DNA of 64,000 nucleotides from Prostheceraeus crozeri (lineage: Eukaryota; Platyhelminthes; Polycladida; Euryleptidae), in NCBI GenBank assembly GCA_907163375.1, contig CAJQUW010012532.1, forward strand, positions 1 to 64,000, given 5' to 3'. The translations under genes were made by a program, and so were the position numbers. The first letter of the stretch is position 1. The number at the start of each line of letters is the position of its first letter. Positions 1 through 12,846 of this stretch are shown piece by piece. Below the pieces are notes generated by a model. It was not told the origin of the DNA. It was given only the letters and a program-made list of their open reading frames with translations, and did not search any database.

Positions 1-1341
1 AGAAAACATAGCTGCCACTTATGACAGTCCAGTGGAAGAAATGCAGTAACTGAGGCAAAGCCGCATCGCATCATTTTGATTGACTGTTGCGATCTGCATT
101 GTGGTAAACTTCACTGCGGTAAACGTGTTTATTGAGGCTGAATGACGCTTATTATATTAAGAAAAGACTTGTGACTTCTTCAAATGGAAAGTTCAGGGTG
201 TTCCACTAACCAGATTTTCCTAGATTTTTCAAATGTTGAAAAGGGACTGTTTCTCAACAACATGGACACACTCCTCTTGAAACAAATGCAATCTGTGGTG
301 GGTTAAAATATCAATTGCCTGCACTACGTATACACTTCTCAGCAAAGATAGCGTCCATCGTCGGACGCAAGTTGATAGATTTTGAGTCAATATCATACCA
401 TCCATTCCAATAATCCATTACTCTTTTCTATTCTACAGACCAATAAGTAGCCTACATGAGATCTTTATTCAAACGACTTGCACTCTCAATGCCAAATCGC
501 TAACAGAAATCGAAACCTTTCAGAAATTGCAACGGCAACCACAACCAAGAGCATCAGTAGCCAATCACATTCGACAATCGACGCTTTAGCAACGTGCACC
601 TGACTACTACCTCTCATCTCACATGCGTGATCAGTAACAAGCCGGACACATAAATATTCACACACATAAGCTCTGACACGCTCCTGTTCATCGGACCTGA
701 TCTGGCTGGCTAGCAGGATCTCTCATTCGTGGAATCCTTCACCCTATACTGAAAATCAAACATGCATCAACCACTTCCGAAGATCAGCTGCCTGCATCCC
801 AACAATACTCATCATGTCTTAAAAATACTACTCACCACTTGTAGTAGTCATCTCCGGAGTCGCACTCTCAGTCGTTGTTGGCAAGTCTGAGGTAGAGCTC
901 GGTGATTCTGAAACGAGACATACTACGTACATCTACTCGTACATTTGCTGCATCACATTTCATCAAAGGCACAAACATCACACTACAATTACCCTACTAG
1001 TCCAAGCAATCTACAACGAACTACACTTCAGCACGACACAAATTGATTGCAATGCTTTCAAAAGTAGCTTCTCATGAAAACGCATACAATTTCTAGTGTC
1101 CACTTCAAAATTGAGACTACACATGCCATAAGGCTAATCTTGTTTGTCTGCTTTAGCTTACTCTTCAACAAAAAATTGACTCAAACGACAATCATTCTAT
1201 GCTCCTGTAGAAATTGAAAGCGATTTATCCCTTACAAAAGGCATGTCTGCATCAATTTACATCTGCAGGTGCCTTGGAATGTGTAGGATATCACAAGATA
1301 CGTGTGCGTAAACGTGCTTTTGATATAGATGCTTCCATTTC

Positions 1342-2952
1342 CAGTCCGCTTCATAAAAAGTGGATCATCCTAAAATTTGACTAAATAAAACATAAGTATG
1401 ATACAGAAAGCATTTTTCATGTTATTTAATGTCCCTAATATATTTAAATGTCCTTATATAATCTGATAAGCTATGATACAGTAACGCTTCTTAAGAAGCT
1501 AATATTTTGTGGCCCTACCCTTATTGTCAATGACATTACCAATTCGTCTAGGCATTGATTCGATGATATCGTTGATTTTTGACTGATCTAACTTTATCCA
1601 CTCTCTTTTTAACAGTGACGTAAGTTGTGATACGCCATCTGTAGGTAGCAGTGAACGACGAACGTTACGTTTTAGAATACTCCATACATTTTCTATGGGA
1701 ATCAGATCAGGAGAACGAGCTGGCCAAGATTATGTCCTAAGCCCTAATTGAGACTTGCATAAGTTGACTCTACTAATTCTGTGACACATAGCATTATCAT
1801 CCATACATAACCAAGTCGATGGATCACCAAGTTGATCTGTCATTTGGCCAATGTTCATTCGTAAAACATTCACATAGCGTTCAGAATTCATGGTTTCTTG
1901 CTTTATGTGAAGTTCAGAGCGACCATTGGTCCAAATGCCAGCCCAAATCAGTAGAGTCGCACCACCTTGTACCCGGGGACGATGTAAATGTCTCGGAATT
2001 TACTGATCAGATTTTATCCATAATCTCAATCGACCATCACTATCCTTCAGACGGACTGATGTCTCATCAGACCAGACAAACCGATCCCATTGATTTCGAC
2101 TCTGACAATGACTCATTGCCCATCCGAGACGTCTTTTTGTATGCTGATCTGATAATTCGATCTGAGAGGGCCTCTTACAGGTCCTTGAAATTCGACTCAA
2201 TAAGTCTTCTACGAATAGTGGACTTAGAAATAGACGAGACTAGTGCAGCCATCTCAGTTAACGAGAGACTTGGATCAACTTTAACAAATCTCAAAATTAG
2301 GCGGTCTCTACGTTCGGATGTTTTGCGTGGACGGCCAGAGCCCTCTTTACGAAAGAGTCGAAAATCATCATTATGCCATCGATGCACATTTGTGTAAGGA
2401 ACATTTAGTCGCTTGCTTGTAGCTCGCAAAGAAAACCCTAGTTCTAGCAAGGCTGACACTTCGCCTTTTGTGAATGCGATCTCGTTATTGCTCATTTGTG
2501 CTTTGTATTGTTTTCAACCGGTAAGAGATAGATTTCTAGCTGAAAGCAATCAGGAGTGCTGCCAACACCACCGCAACGAAGTCAGGAAGCTATGGAACAT
2601 GAAGTCCAGTTAATCACATGTAGCAGTTACATTATTGTTGATGAATAATGGTGCTATACTGGCTCTGATTGACCGATTTTCTTTATTTTTGTTTTGCTTG
2701 ATAGCTTTTGGCTTGTAGAACAACATATTACATAACAAAGGAAGCAAATGTAATTTTATAAGAGTGAGGTATGATTTCGTGTAACATTGCTAAATGACGA
2801 TCAAATTATCTACTACTTTTTTATCTATAACAGGAAAACAACTCAATATTCATGCTTGAAATTTCCAACAATGATATTAGTAAGCACAACTGACATATCT
2901 TCCAAATTTTAGGCGATGTTTAAGGGTGATCCAATTTTTATGAAACAATCTG
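1342..2952 (-). mobile_element. Tc1-like DNA transposon (IS630-Tc1-mariner)
   Basis: The element is 1611 bp and interrupts satellite unit 1 inside the sequence CCATTTCTATGC. Its ends are imperfect inverted repeats of about 28 bp: both start CAG and share TTCATAAAAA followed by TGGATCA. The right copy has an extra ~11 bp before the shared CCTAAAATTTG. The flanking duplication reads TC on both sides (1340-1341 and 2953-2954), not the TA that Tc1 elements nearly always use. It encodes a decayed DD34E transposase on the minus strand. It is non-functional as it stands. Confidence 0.93.
1499..2495 (-). pseudogene. Tc1-like transposase, DD34E, decayed
   Basis: About 330 codons, the usual Tc1 transposase length, read from ATG at 2495 to the stop at 1499-1501. 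The first ~100 residues hold the paired-like helix-turn-helix domain with the GRPRKTSERRDR linker motif. WSDETSV gives the second-strand aspartate region. DDNAMCH and PDLIPIENVW give the last two catalytic residues, spaced by 34, hence DD34E. The product is broken three times: a frame change near 2180-2200, a TAA just after LWIKSDQ (about 2000), and a TAA at about 1738 inside the DD34E segment. Transposase normally binds the terminal repeats and catalyses cut-and-paste transposition in the nucleus. Family call is firm; present function is excluded. Confidence 0.93.
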
Positions 2953-3316
2953 TCTATGCATTTTCACTACAAAGTACTTGCAAAAATGGCTTCGACTATT
3001 CATGAATTAACCCGACCATTTGTGTCCTAACTTATACAAATCATAATGGACTACACCGTACATGCACCTAAGAAAGTGATCTGCATGAACAAGGTAGGGA
3101 TGCGTAGACGCGTTTTCTATCTAGCGGCATCAACACCTACGCGTTTCACAATCACAAGACGGCAGTTGTGAATAGTAATCGTTCATTGCTGGCAAAACTC
3201 GATGATTTGCCACTTTACTTGTAGAAATCTGCATCACCTCCATCCGAAGATAGCTACAAGTGAAGTTGAACTAGTGAATGAGAAAGAAATCTAACCGCTT
3301 GGAAAGGACGTTATTC

Positions 3317-5021
3317 AGAAAACATAGCTGCCACTTATGACAGTCCAGTGGAAGAAATGCAGTAACTGAGGCAAAGCCGCATCGCATCATTTTGATTGAC
3401 TGTTGCGATCTGCATCTGTGGTAAACTTCACTGCGGTAAACGTGTTTATTGAGGCTGAATGACGCTCATTATATTAAGAAAAGACTTGTGACTTCTTCAA
3501 ATGGAAAGTTCAGGGTGTTCCACTAACCAGATTTTCCTAGATTTTCAAATGCTGAAAAGGGACTGTTTCTCAACAAGATGAACACACTCCTCTTGAACCA
3601 AATGCAATCTGTGGTGGGTTAAAATGTCAATTGCCTGCACTATACACTTCTCAGCCAAAGATAGGCTAGCGTCCATCGTCGGACGCAAGTTGATAGATTT
3701 TGAGTCAATATCATACCATCCATTCCAATAATCCATTACTCTTTTCTATTCTACAGACCAATAAGTAGCCTACATGAGATCTTTATTCAAACGACTTGCA
3801 CTCTCAATGCCAAATCGCTAACAGAAATCGAAACCCTTCAGAAATTGCAACGGCAACCACAACCAAGAACATCAATAGCCAATCACATTCGACAATCGAC
3901 GCTTTAGCAACGTGCACCTGACTACTACCTCTCATCTCACATGCGTGATCAGTAACAAGCCGGACACATAAATATTCACACACATAAACTCTGACACGCT
4001 CCTGTTCATCGGACCTGATCTGGCTGGCTAGCAGGATCTCTCATTCGTGGAATCCTTCACCCTATACTGAAAATCAAACATGCATCAACCACTTCCGAAA
4101 ATCAGCTGCCTGCATCCCAACAATACTCATCATGTCTTAAAAATACTACTCACCACTTGTAGTAGTCATCTCCGGAGTCGCACTCTCAGTCGTTGTTGGC
4201 AAGTCTGAGGTAGAGCTCGGTGATTCTGAAACGAGACATACTACGTACATCTACTCGTACATTTGCTGCATCACATTTCATCAAAGGCACAAACATCACA
4301 CTACAATTACCCTACTAGTCCAAGCAATCTACAACGAACTACACTTCAGCACGACACAAATTGATTGCAATGCTTTCAAAAGTGGCTTCTCATGAAAACG
4401 CATACAATTTCTAGTGTCCACTTCAAAATTGAGACTACACATGCCATAGGCCTAATCTTGTTTGTCTGCTTTAGCTTACTCTTCAACAAAAAATTGACTC
4501 AAACGACAATCATTCTATGCTCCTGTAGAAATTGAAAGCGATTTATCCCTTACAAAAGGCATGTCTGCATCAATTTACATCTGCAGCTGCCTTGGAATGT
4601 GTAGGATATCACAAGATACGTGTGCGTAAACGTGTTTTTGATATAGATGCTTCCATTTCTATGCATTTTCACTACAAAGTACTTGCAAAAATGGCTTCGA
4701 CTATTCATGAATTAACCCGACCATTTGTGTCCCAACTTATACAAATCATAATGGACTACACCGTACATGCACCTAAGAAAGTGATCTGCATGAACAAGGT
4801 AGGGATGCGTAGACGCGTTTTCTATCTAGCGGCATCAACACCTACGCGTTTCACAATCACAAGACGGCAGTTGTGAATAGTAATCGTTCATTGCTGGCAA
4901 AACTCGATGATTTGTCACTTTACTTGTAGAAATCTGCATCACCTCCATCCGAAGATAGCTACAAGTGAAGTTGAACTAGTAAATGAGAAAGAAATCTAAC
5001 CGCTTGGAAAGGACGTTATTC
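3317..5021 (+). repeat. Satellite unit 2
   Basis: The unit is 1705 bp and belongs to the left-block subfamily (CACTTGTAGTAGTC). A C replaces T in the usual GTGTCCTAACTT, so a chance frame here extends to 114 codons (4532-4876), the longest satellite frame in the window. It has the GATAGGCTAGCGTCC length variant. Confidence 0.93.
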
Positions 5022-7723
5022 AGAAAACATAGCTGCCACTTATGACAGTCCAGTGGAAGAAATGCAGTAACTGAGGCAAAGCCGCATCGCATCATTTTGA
5101 TTGACTGTTGCGATCTGCATCTGTGGTAAACTTCACTGCGGTAAACGTGTTTATTGAGGCTGAATGACGCTCATTATATTAAGAAAAGACTTGTGACTTC
5201 TTCAAATGGAAAGTTCAGGGTGTTCCACTAACCAGATTTTCCTAGATTTTCAAATGCTGAAAAGGGACTGTTTCTCAACAACATGGACACACTCCTCTTG
5301 AAACAAATGCAATCTGTGGTGGGTTAAAATATCAATTGCCTGCACTACGTATACACTTCTCAGCCAAAGATAGCGTCCATCGTCGGACGCAAGTTGATAG
5401 ATTTTGAGTCAATATCATACCATCCATTCCAATAATCCATTACTCTTTTCTATTCTACAGACCAATAAGTAGCCTACATGAGATCTTTATTCAAACGACT
5501 TGCACTCTCAATGCCAAATCGCTAACAGAAATCGAAACCCTTCAGAAATTGCAACGGCAACCACAACCAAGAACATCAATAGCCAATCACATTCGACAAT
5601 CGACGCTTTAGCAACGTGCACCTGACTACTACCTCTCATCTCACATGCGTGATCAGTAACAAGCCGGACACATAAATATTCACACACATAAGCTCTGACA
5701 CGCTCCTGTTCATCGGACCTGATCTGGCTGGCTAGCAGGATCTCTCATTCGTGGAATCCTTCACCCTATACTGAAAATCAAACATGCATCAACCACTTCC
5801 GAAGATCAGCTGCCTGCATCCCAACAATACTCATCATGTCTTAAAAATACTACTCACCACTTGTGGTAGTCATCTCCGGAGTCGCACTCTCAGTCGTTGT
5901 TGGCAAGTCTGAGGTAGAGCTCGGTGATTCTGAAACGAGACATACTACGTACATCTACTCGTACATTTGCTGCATCACATTTCATCAAAGGCACAAACAT
6001 CACACTACAATTACCCTACTAGTCCAAGCAATCTACAACGAACTACACTTCAGCACGACACAAATTGATTGCAATGCTTTCAAAAGTGGCTTCTCATGAA
6101 AACGCATACAATTTCTAGTGTCCACTTCAAAATTGAGACTACACATGCCATAGGCCTAATCTTGTTTGTCTGCTTTAGCTTACTCTTCAACAAAAAAATT
6201 GACTCAAACGACAATCATTCTATGCTCCTGTAGAAATTGAAAGCGATTTATCCCTTACAAAAGGCATGTCTGCATCAATTTACATCTGCAGGTGCCTTGG
6301 AATGTGTAGGATATCACAAGATACGTGTGCGTAAACGTGCTTTTGATATAGATGCTTCCATTTCTATGCATTTTCACTACAAAGTACTTGCAAAAATGGC
6401 TTCGACTATTCATGAATTAACCCGACCATTTGTGTCCTAACTTATACAAATCATAATCGATTACACCGTACATGCACCTAAGAAAGTGATCTGCATAAAC
6501 AAGGTAGGGATGCGTACACTGTAAATCGCTGGATACGAAAATTACATACAAACACATACCAAGTTTACATACAATTTGAAACCAACATTTGATACGAGAT
6601 TCTGGTATATATAAAGAAATCTGGTATGTTTTTCAGACGAATGGCCATTTACTTTCGTATGTGATTGGTATGTAAACGATACGAACTATGCTAACTGTGA
6701 TTGGCTGTTTTACGTTGAAATACGAATTCTTGGTATGTTTTATATACGAGACCCGATGCAAATTGGTATGTCTTTCGTATGTCTTTCGTATGAATAGCTT
6801 TATGTCATATGGCAAAAAATATGTTATACTATATACTACTTACAAATAACTTTTTTCCAGTAATACCAGCCGCGAATATTTCTTTGTGAAAGTGTGGTAT
6901 TTAACTAGATTAGATTTGTTGTGGAATTAAAGCCGCATGTCATCTTTGCAACTTGTCTTATAGCATTCACAAGACTCATAATCAGCTCATTTCCTTGAAC
7001 TAAATTGACAAACATCATTTCAATAAAACGATAACTTTTCAGCAACCATGTTGACTTATATATCTCAAACATAACTATTTTTGCGTTCATGAATTATAAT
7101 GTGTCTTTATTTTGGATTGATAATATGCTTAGTTCCAAAATTACATAATGCATAATTGTTGATAGTCAAATACTTATTGATTATTTATGAAATGCCTCGG
7201 ACTTACATGTATTAAAATCGAATTCAGTATTGTTAGTTTGACTATAAAATGTCATTATCTCACTACTTACAAAGCAGTTGTAGCATTAGTGTGATCTTTA
7301 TTGACAAAAAGCCTTAAATCAACATACTTTGGACATGATTGATGCTTTCTTTTAACATTGTGCTGGTATGGCTTTAGTATGTAAAGCATACCACACTTGA
7401 AATAACATGCGAAAAGCATACAAATATATACCAAGATCATACAGAAATATACCAAAAAAATATTTTGGTATGCATCCTTCGTATGTGATTGGTATTGAGC
7501 GATTTAAAGTGTAGACGCGTTTTCTATCTAGCGGCATCAACACCCACGCGTTTCACAATCACAAGACGGCAGTTGTGAATAGTAATCGTTCATTGCTGGC
7601 AAAACTCGATGATTTGTCACTTTACTTGTAGAAATCTGCATCACCTCCATCCGAAGATAGCTACAAGTGAAGTTGAAATAGTGAATGAGAAAGAAATCTA
7701 GCCGCTTGGAAAGGACGTTATTC
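5022..7723 (+). repeat. Satellite unit 3 (interrupted by TA-flanked element)
   Basis: Net length is 1705 bp without the 995-bp insertion and its duplicated TA. The left-block variant here is CACTTGTGGTAGTC, shared with unit 4 only. Confidence 0.92.
6517..7511. mobile_element. Non-autonomous TA-flanked DNA transposon (MITE-like)
   Basis: The element is 995 bp, inserted into satellite unit 3 with a perfect TA duplication (6515-6516 and 7512-7513). The termini are inverted repeats: CACTGTAAATCGCT on the left, and CACTTTAAATCGCT when the right end is read inward, followed by a weaker match. No frame longer than 86 codons is present and none resembles a transposase. Both flanks are packed with the short words GGTATG and TTCGTATG and their complements, and an 18-bp direct repeat, TTCGTATGTGATTGGTAT, occurs near 6655 and 7478. 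The TA target suggests an IS630-Tc1-mariner relative mobilised by another copy's transposase, which is inference. Confidence 0.87.
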
Positions 7724-9428
7724 AGAAAACATAGCTGCCACATATGACAGTCCAGTGGAAGAAATGCAGTAACTGAGGCAAAGCCGCATCGCATCATTTT
7801 GATTGACTGTTGCGATCTGCATCTGTGGTAAACTTCACTGCGGTAAACGTGTTTATTGAGGCTGAATGACGCTTATTATATTAAGAAAAGACTTGTGACT
7901 TCTTCAAATGGAAAGTTCAGGGTGTTCCACTAACCAGATTTTCCTAGATTTTTCAAATGTTGAAAAGGGACTGTTTCTCAACAACATGGACACACTCCTC
8001 TTGAAACAAATGCAATCTGTGGTGGGTTAAAATATCAATTGCCTGCACTACGTATACACTTCTCAGCCAAAGATAGCGTCCATCGTCGGACGCAAGTTGA
8101 TAGATTTTGAGTCGATATCATACCATCCATTCCAATAATCCATTACTCTTTTCTATTCTACAGACCAATAAGTAGCCTACATGAGATCTTTATTCAAACG
8201 ACTTGCACTCTCAATGCCAAATCGCTAACAGAAATCGAAACCCTTCAGAAATTGCAACGGCAACCACAACCAAGAACATCAATAGCCAATCACATTCGAC
8301 AATCGACGCTTTAGCAACGTGCACCTGACTACTACCTCTCATCTCACATGCGTGATCAGTAACAAGCCGGACACATAAATATTCACACATATAAGCTCTG
8401 ACACGCTCCTGTTCATCGGACCTGATCTGGCTGGCTAGCAGGATCTCTCATTCGTGGAATCCTTCACCCTATACTGAAAATCAAACATGCATCAACCACT
8501 TCCGAAGATCAGCTGCCTGCATCCCAACAATACTCATCATGTCTTAAAAATACTACTCACCACTTGTGGTAGTCATCTCCGGAGTCGCACTCTCAGTCGT
8601 TGTTGGCAAGTCTGAGGTAGAGCTCGGTGATTCTGAAACGAGACATACTACGTACATCTACTCGTACATTTGCTGCATCACATTTCATCAAAGGCACAAA
8701 CATCACACTACAATTACCCTACTAGTCCAAGCAATCTACAACGAACTACACTTCAGCACGACACAAATTGATTGCAATGCTTTCAAAAGTGGCTTCTCAT
8801 GAAAACGCATACAATTTCTAGTGTCCACTTCAAAATTGAGACTACACATGCCATAGGCCTAATCTTGTTTGTCTGCTTTAGCTTACTCTTCAACAAAAAA
8901 TTGACTCAAACGACAATCATTCTATGCTCCTGTAGAGATTAAAAGCGATTTATCCCTTACAAAAGGCATGTCTGCATCAATTTACATCTGCAGGTGACTA
9001 GGAATGTGTAGGATATCACAAGATACGTGTGCGTAAACGTGTTTTTGATATAGATGCTTCCATTTCTATGCATTTTCACTACAAAGTACTTGCAAAAATG
9101 GCTTCGACTATTCATGAGTTAACCCGACCATTTGTGTCCTAACTTATACAAATCATAATGGACTACACCGTACATGCACCTAAGAAAGTGATCTGCATGA
9201 ACAAGGTAGGGATGCGTAGACGCGTTTTCTATCTAGCGGCATCAACACCCACGCGTTTCACAATCACAAGACGGCAGTTGTGAATAGTAATCGTTCATTG
9301 CTGGCAAAACTCGATGATTTGTCACTTTACTTGTAGAAATCTGCATCACCTCCATCCGAAGATAGCTACAAGTGAAGTTGAAATAGTGAATGAGAAAGAA
9401 ATCTAACCGCTTGGAAAGGACGTTATTC
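7724..9428 (+). repeat. Satellite unit 4
   Basis: The unit is 1705 bp and is the last one of the left-block subfamily (CACTTGTGGTAGTC near 8562). Confidence 0.93.
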
Positions 9429-11136
9429 AGAAAACATAGCTGCCACTTATGACAGTCCAGTGGAAGAAATGCAGTAACTGAGGCAAAGCCGCATCGCATC
9501 ATTTTGATTGACTGTTGCGATCTGCATCTGTGGTAAACTTCACTGCGGTAAACGTGTTTATTGAGGCTGAATGACGCTCATTATATTAAGAAAAGACTTG
9601 TGACTTCTTCAAATGGAAAGTTCAGGGTGTTCCACTAACCAGATTTTCCTAGATTTTCAAATGCTAAAAAGGGACTGTTTCTCAACAAGATGAACACACT
9701 CCTCTTGAAACAAATGCAATCTGTGGTGGGTTAAAATATCAATTGCCTGCACTATACACTTCTCAGCCAAAGATAGCGTCCATCGTCGGACGCAAGTTGA
9801 TAGATTTTGAGTCAATATCATACCATCCATTCCAATAATCCATTACTCTTTTCTATTCTACAGACCAATAAGTAGCCTACATGAGATCTTTATTCAAACG
9901 ACTTGCACTCTCAATGCCAAATCGCTAACAGAAATCGAAACCCTTCAGAAATTGCAACGGCAACCACAACCAAGAACATCAATAGCCAATCACATTCGAC
10001 AATCGACGCTTTAGCAACGTGCACCTGACTACTACCTCTCATCTCACATGCGTGATCAGTAACAAGCCGGACACATAAATATTCACACACATAAGCTCTG
10101 ACACGCTCCTGTTCATCGGACCTGATCTGGCTGGCTAGCAGGATCTCTCATTCGTGGAATCCTTCACCCTATACTGAAAATCAAACATGCATCAACCACT
10201 TCCGAAGATCAACTGCCTGCATCCCAACAATACTCATCATCTCTTAAAAATACTACTCGCCAGTTGTGTCCAATTCTGTAGTCATCTCCGGAGTCGTACT
10301 CTCAGTCGTTGTTGGCAAGTCTGAGGTAGAGCTTGGTGATTCTGAAACGAAGCGTACACGTACATCTACTCGTACATTTGCTGCATCACATTTCATCAAA
10401 GGCACAAACATCACACTACAATTACCCTACTAGTCCAAGCAATCTACAACGAACTACACTTCAGCACGACACAAATTGATTGCAATGCTTTCAAAAGTGG
10501 CTTCTCATGAAAACGCATACAATTTCTAGTGTCCACTTCAAAATTGAGACTACACATGCCATAGGCCTAATCTTGTTTGTCTGCTTTAGCTTACTCTTCA
10601 ACAAAAAATTGACTCAAACGACAATCATTCTATGCTCCTGTAGAGATTAAAAGCGATTTGTCCCTTACAAAAGACATGTCTGCATCAATTTACATCTGCA
10701 GGTGACTTGGAATGTGTGGGATATCACAAGATACGTGTGCGTAAAAGTGCTTTTGATATAGATGTTTCCATTTCTACGCATTTTCACTATAAAGTACTTG
10801 CAAAAATGGCTTCGACTATTCATGAGTTAACCCGACCATTTGTGTCCTAACTTATACAAATCATAATGGACTACACCGTACATGCACCTAAGAAAGTGAT
10901 CTGCATGAACAAGGTAGGGATGCGTAGACGCGTTTTCTATCTAGCGGCATCAACACCTACGCGTTTCACAATCACAAGACGGCAGTTGTGAATAGTAATC
11001 GTTCATTGCTGGCAAAACTCGATGATTTGTCACTTTACTTGTAGAAATCTGCATCACCTCCATCCAAAGATAGCTACAAGTGCTGTTGAAATAGTGAATG
11101 AGAAAGAAATCTAACCGCTTGGAAAGGACGTTATTC
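9429..11136 (+). repeat. Satellite unit 5
   Basis: The unit is 1708 bp and the first with the longer CAGTTGTGTCCAATTCTGTAGTC segment typical of the rest of the array. Private changes include gaagcgtacacg near 10347. Confidence 0.93.
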
Positions 11137-12846
11137 AGAAAACATAGCTGCCACTTATGACAGTCCAGTGGAAGAAATGCAGTAACTGAGGCAAAGCCGC
11201 ATCGCATCATTTTGATTGACTGTTGCGATCTGCATCTGTGGTAAACTTCACTGCGGTAAACGTGTTTATTGAGGCTGAATGACGCTCATTATATTTAGAA
11301 AAGACTTGTGACTTCTTCAAATGGAAAGTTCAGGGTGTTCCACTAACCAGATTTTCCTAGATTTTTCAAATGTTGAAAAGGGACTGTTTCTCAACAACAT
11401 GGACACACTCCTCTTGAAACAAATGCAATCTGTGGTGGGTTAAAATATCAATTGCCTGCACTATACACTTCTCAGCCAAAGATAGCGTCCATCGTCGGAC
11501 GCAAGTTGATAGATTTTGAGTCAATATCATACCATCCATTCCAATAATCCATTACTCTTTTCTATTCTACAGACCAATAAGTAGCCTACATGAGATCTTT
11601 ATTCAAACGACTTGCACTCTTAATGCCAAATCGCTAACAGAAATCGAAACCTTTCAGAAATTGCAACGGCAACCACAACCAAGAGCATCAATAGCCAATC
11701 ACATTCGACAATCGACGCTTTAGCAACGTGCACCTGACTACTACCTCTCATCTCACATGCGTGATCAGTAACAAGCCGGACACATAAATATTCACACACA
11801 TAAGCTCTGACACGCTCCTGTTCATCGGACCTGATCTGGCTGGCTAGCAGGATCTCTCATTCGTGGAATCCTTCACCCTATACTGAAAATCAAACATGCA
11901 TCAACCACTTCCGAAGATCAACTGCCTGCATCCCAACAATACTCATCATCTCTTAAAAATACTACTCACCAGTTGTGTCCAATTCTGTAGTCATCTCCGG
12001 AGTCGCACTCTCAGTCGTTGTTGGCAAGTCTGAGGTAGAGCTCGGTGATTCTGAAACGAGACATACTACGTACATCTACTCGTACATTTGCTGCATCACA
12101 TTTCATCAAAGGCACAAACATCACACTACAATTACCCTACTAGTCCAAGCAATCTACAACGAACTACACTTCAGCACGACACAAATTGATTGCAATGCTT
12201 TCAAAAGTGGCTTCTCATGAAAACGCATACAATTTCTAGTGTCCACTTCAAAATTGAGACTACACATGCCATAGGCCTAATCTTGTTTGTCTGCTTTAGC
12301 TTACTCTTCAACAAAAAATTGACTCAAACGACAATCATTCTATGCTCCTGTAGAAATTGAAAGCGATTTATCCCTTACAAAAGGCATGTCTGCATCAATT
12401 TACATCTGCAGGTGCCTTGGAATGTGTAGGATATCACAAGATACGTGTGCGTAAACGTGCTTTTGATATAGATGCTTCCATTTCTATGCATTTTCACTAC
12501 AAAGTACTTGCAAAAATGGCTTCGACTATTCATGAATTGACCCGACCATTTGTGTCCTAACTTATACAAATCATAATGGACTACACCGTACATGCACCTA
12601 AGAAAGTGATCTGCATGAACAAGGTAGGGATGCGTAGACGCGTTTTCTATCTAGCGGCATCAACACCTACGCGTTTCACAATCACAAGACGGCAGTTGTG
12701 AATAGTAATCGTTCATTGCTGGCAAAACTCGATGATTTGTCACTTTACTTGTAGAAATCTGCATCACCTCCATCCGAAGATAGCTACAAGTGAAGTTGAA
12801 ATAGTGAATGAGAAAGAAATCTAGCCGCTTGGAAAGGACGTTATTC
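11137..12846 (+). repeat. Satellite unit 6
   Basis: The unit is 1710 bp. It has the tactacgtac form and the ATTTAGAAAAGAC variant shared with units 7, 8 and 16. Confidence 0.93.

Larger units (their letters stand above)
1..3316 (+). repeat. Satellite unit 1 (interrupted by Tc1-like element)
   Basis: The unit is about 1703 bp once the 1611-bp Tc1-like insertion and its 2-bp target duplication are subtracted. It carries the short left-block variant CACTTGTAGTAGTC near 836-849 in place of the longer CAGTTGTGTCCAATTCTGTAGTC found from unit 5 onward. Confidence 0.9.

Noticed and set aside
4532-4876. 114-codon satellite frame in unit 2
   Set aside because: It exists only because one C replaces T at a stop codon; other units stop after 67 codons. 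Chance extension.
5700-5800. TATA-like ATAAATA followed by a possible start site in each monomer
   Set aside because: AT-rich words are expected by chance in this sequence, and nothing downstream keeps a reading frame between units. Not enough to call a promoter.
7537-7797. 86-codon minus-strand frame (MMRC...) recurring in most satellite units
   Set aside because: It recurs because the monomer recurs. It resembles no known protein, is disrupted in units with an extra A (units 8, 21, 22), and its changes include non-conservative ones with no sign of selection.
11975-12220. 81-codon plus-strand frame (MSNSVVISG...) in satellite units, and the alternative 81-codon frame MHQPLPK... in units 19 and 20
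   Set aside because: Which of the two frames is open depends on one-base indels (GTCTTA(A)AAATAC and CATAC(T)ACGTAC), so reading frame is not kept between units. There is no recognisable domain.
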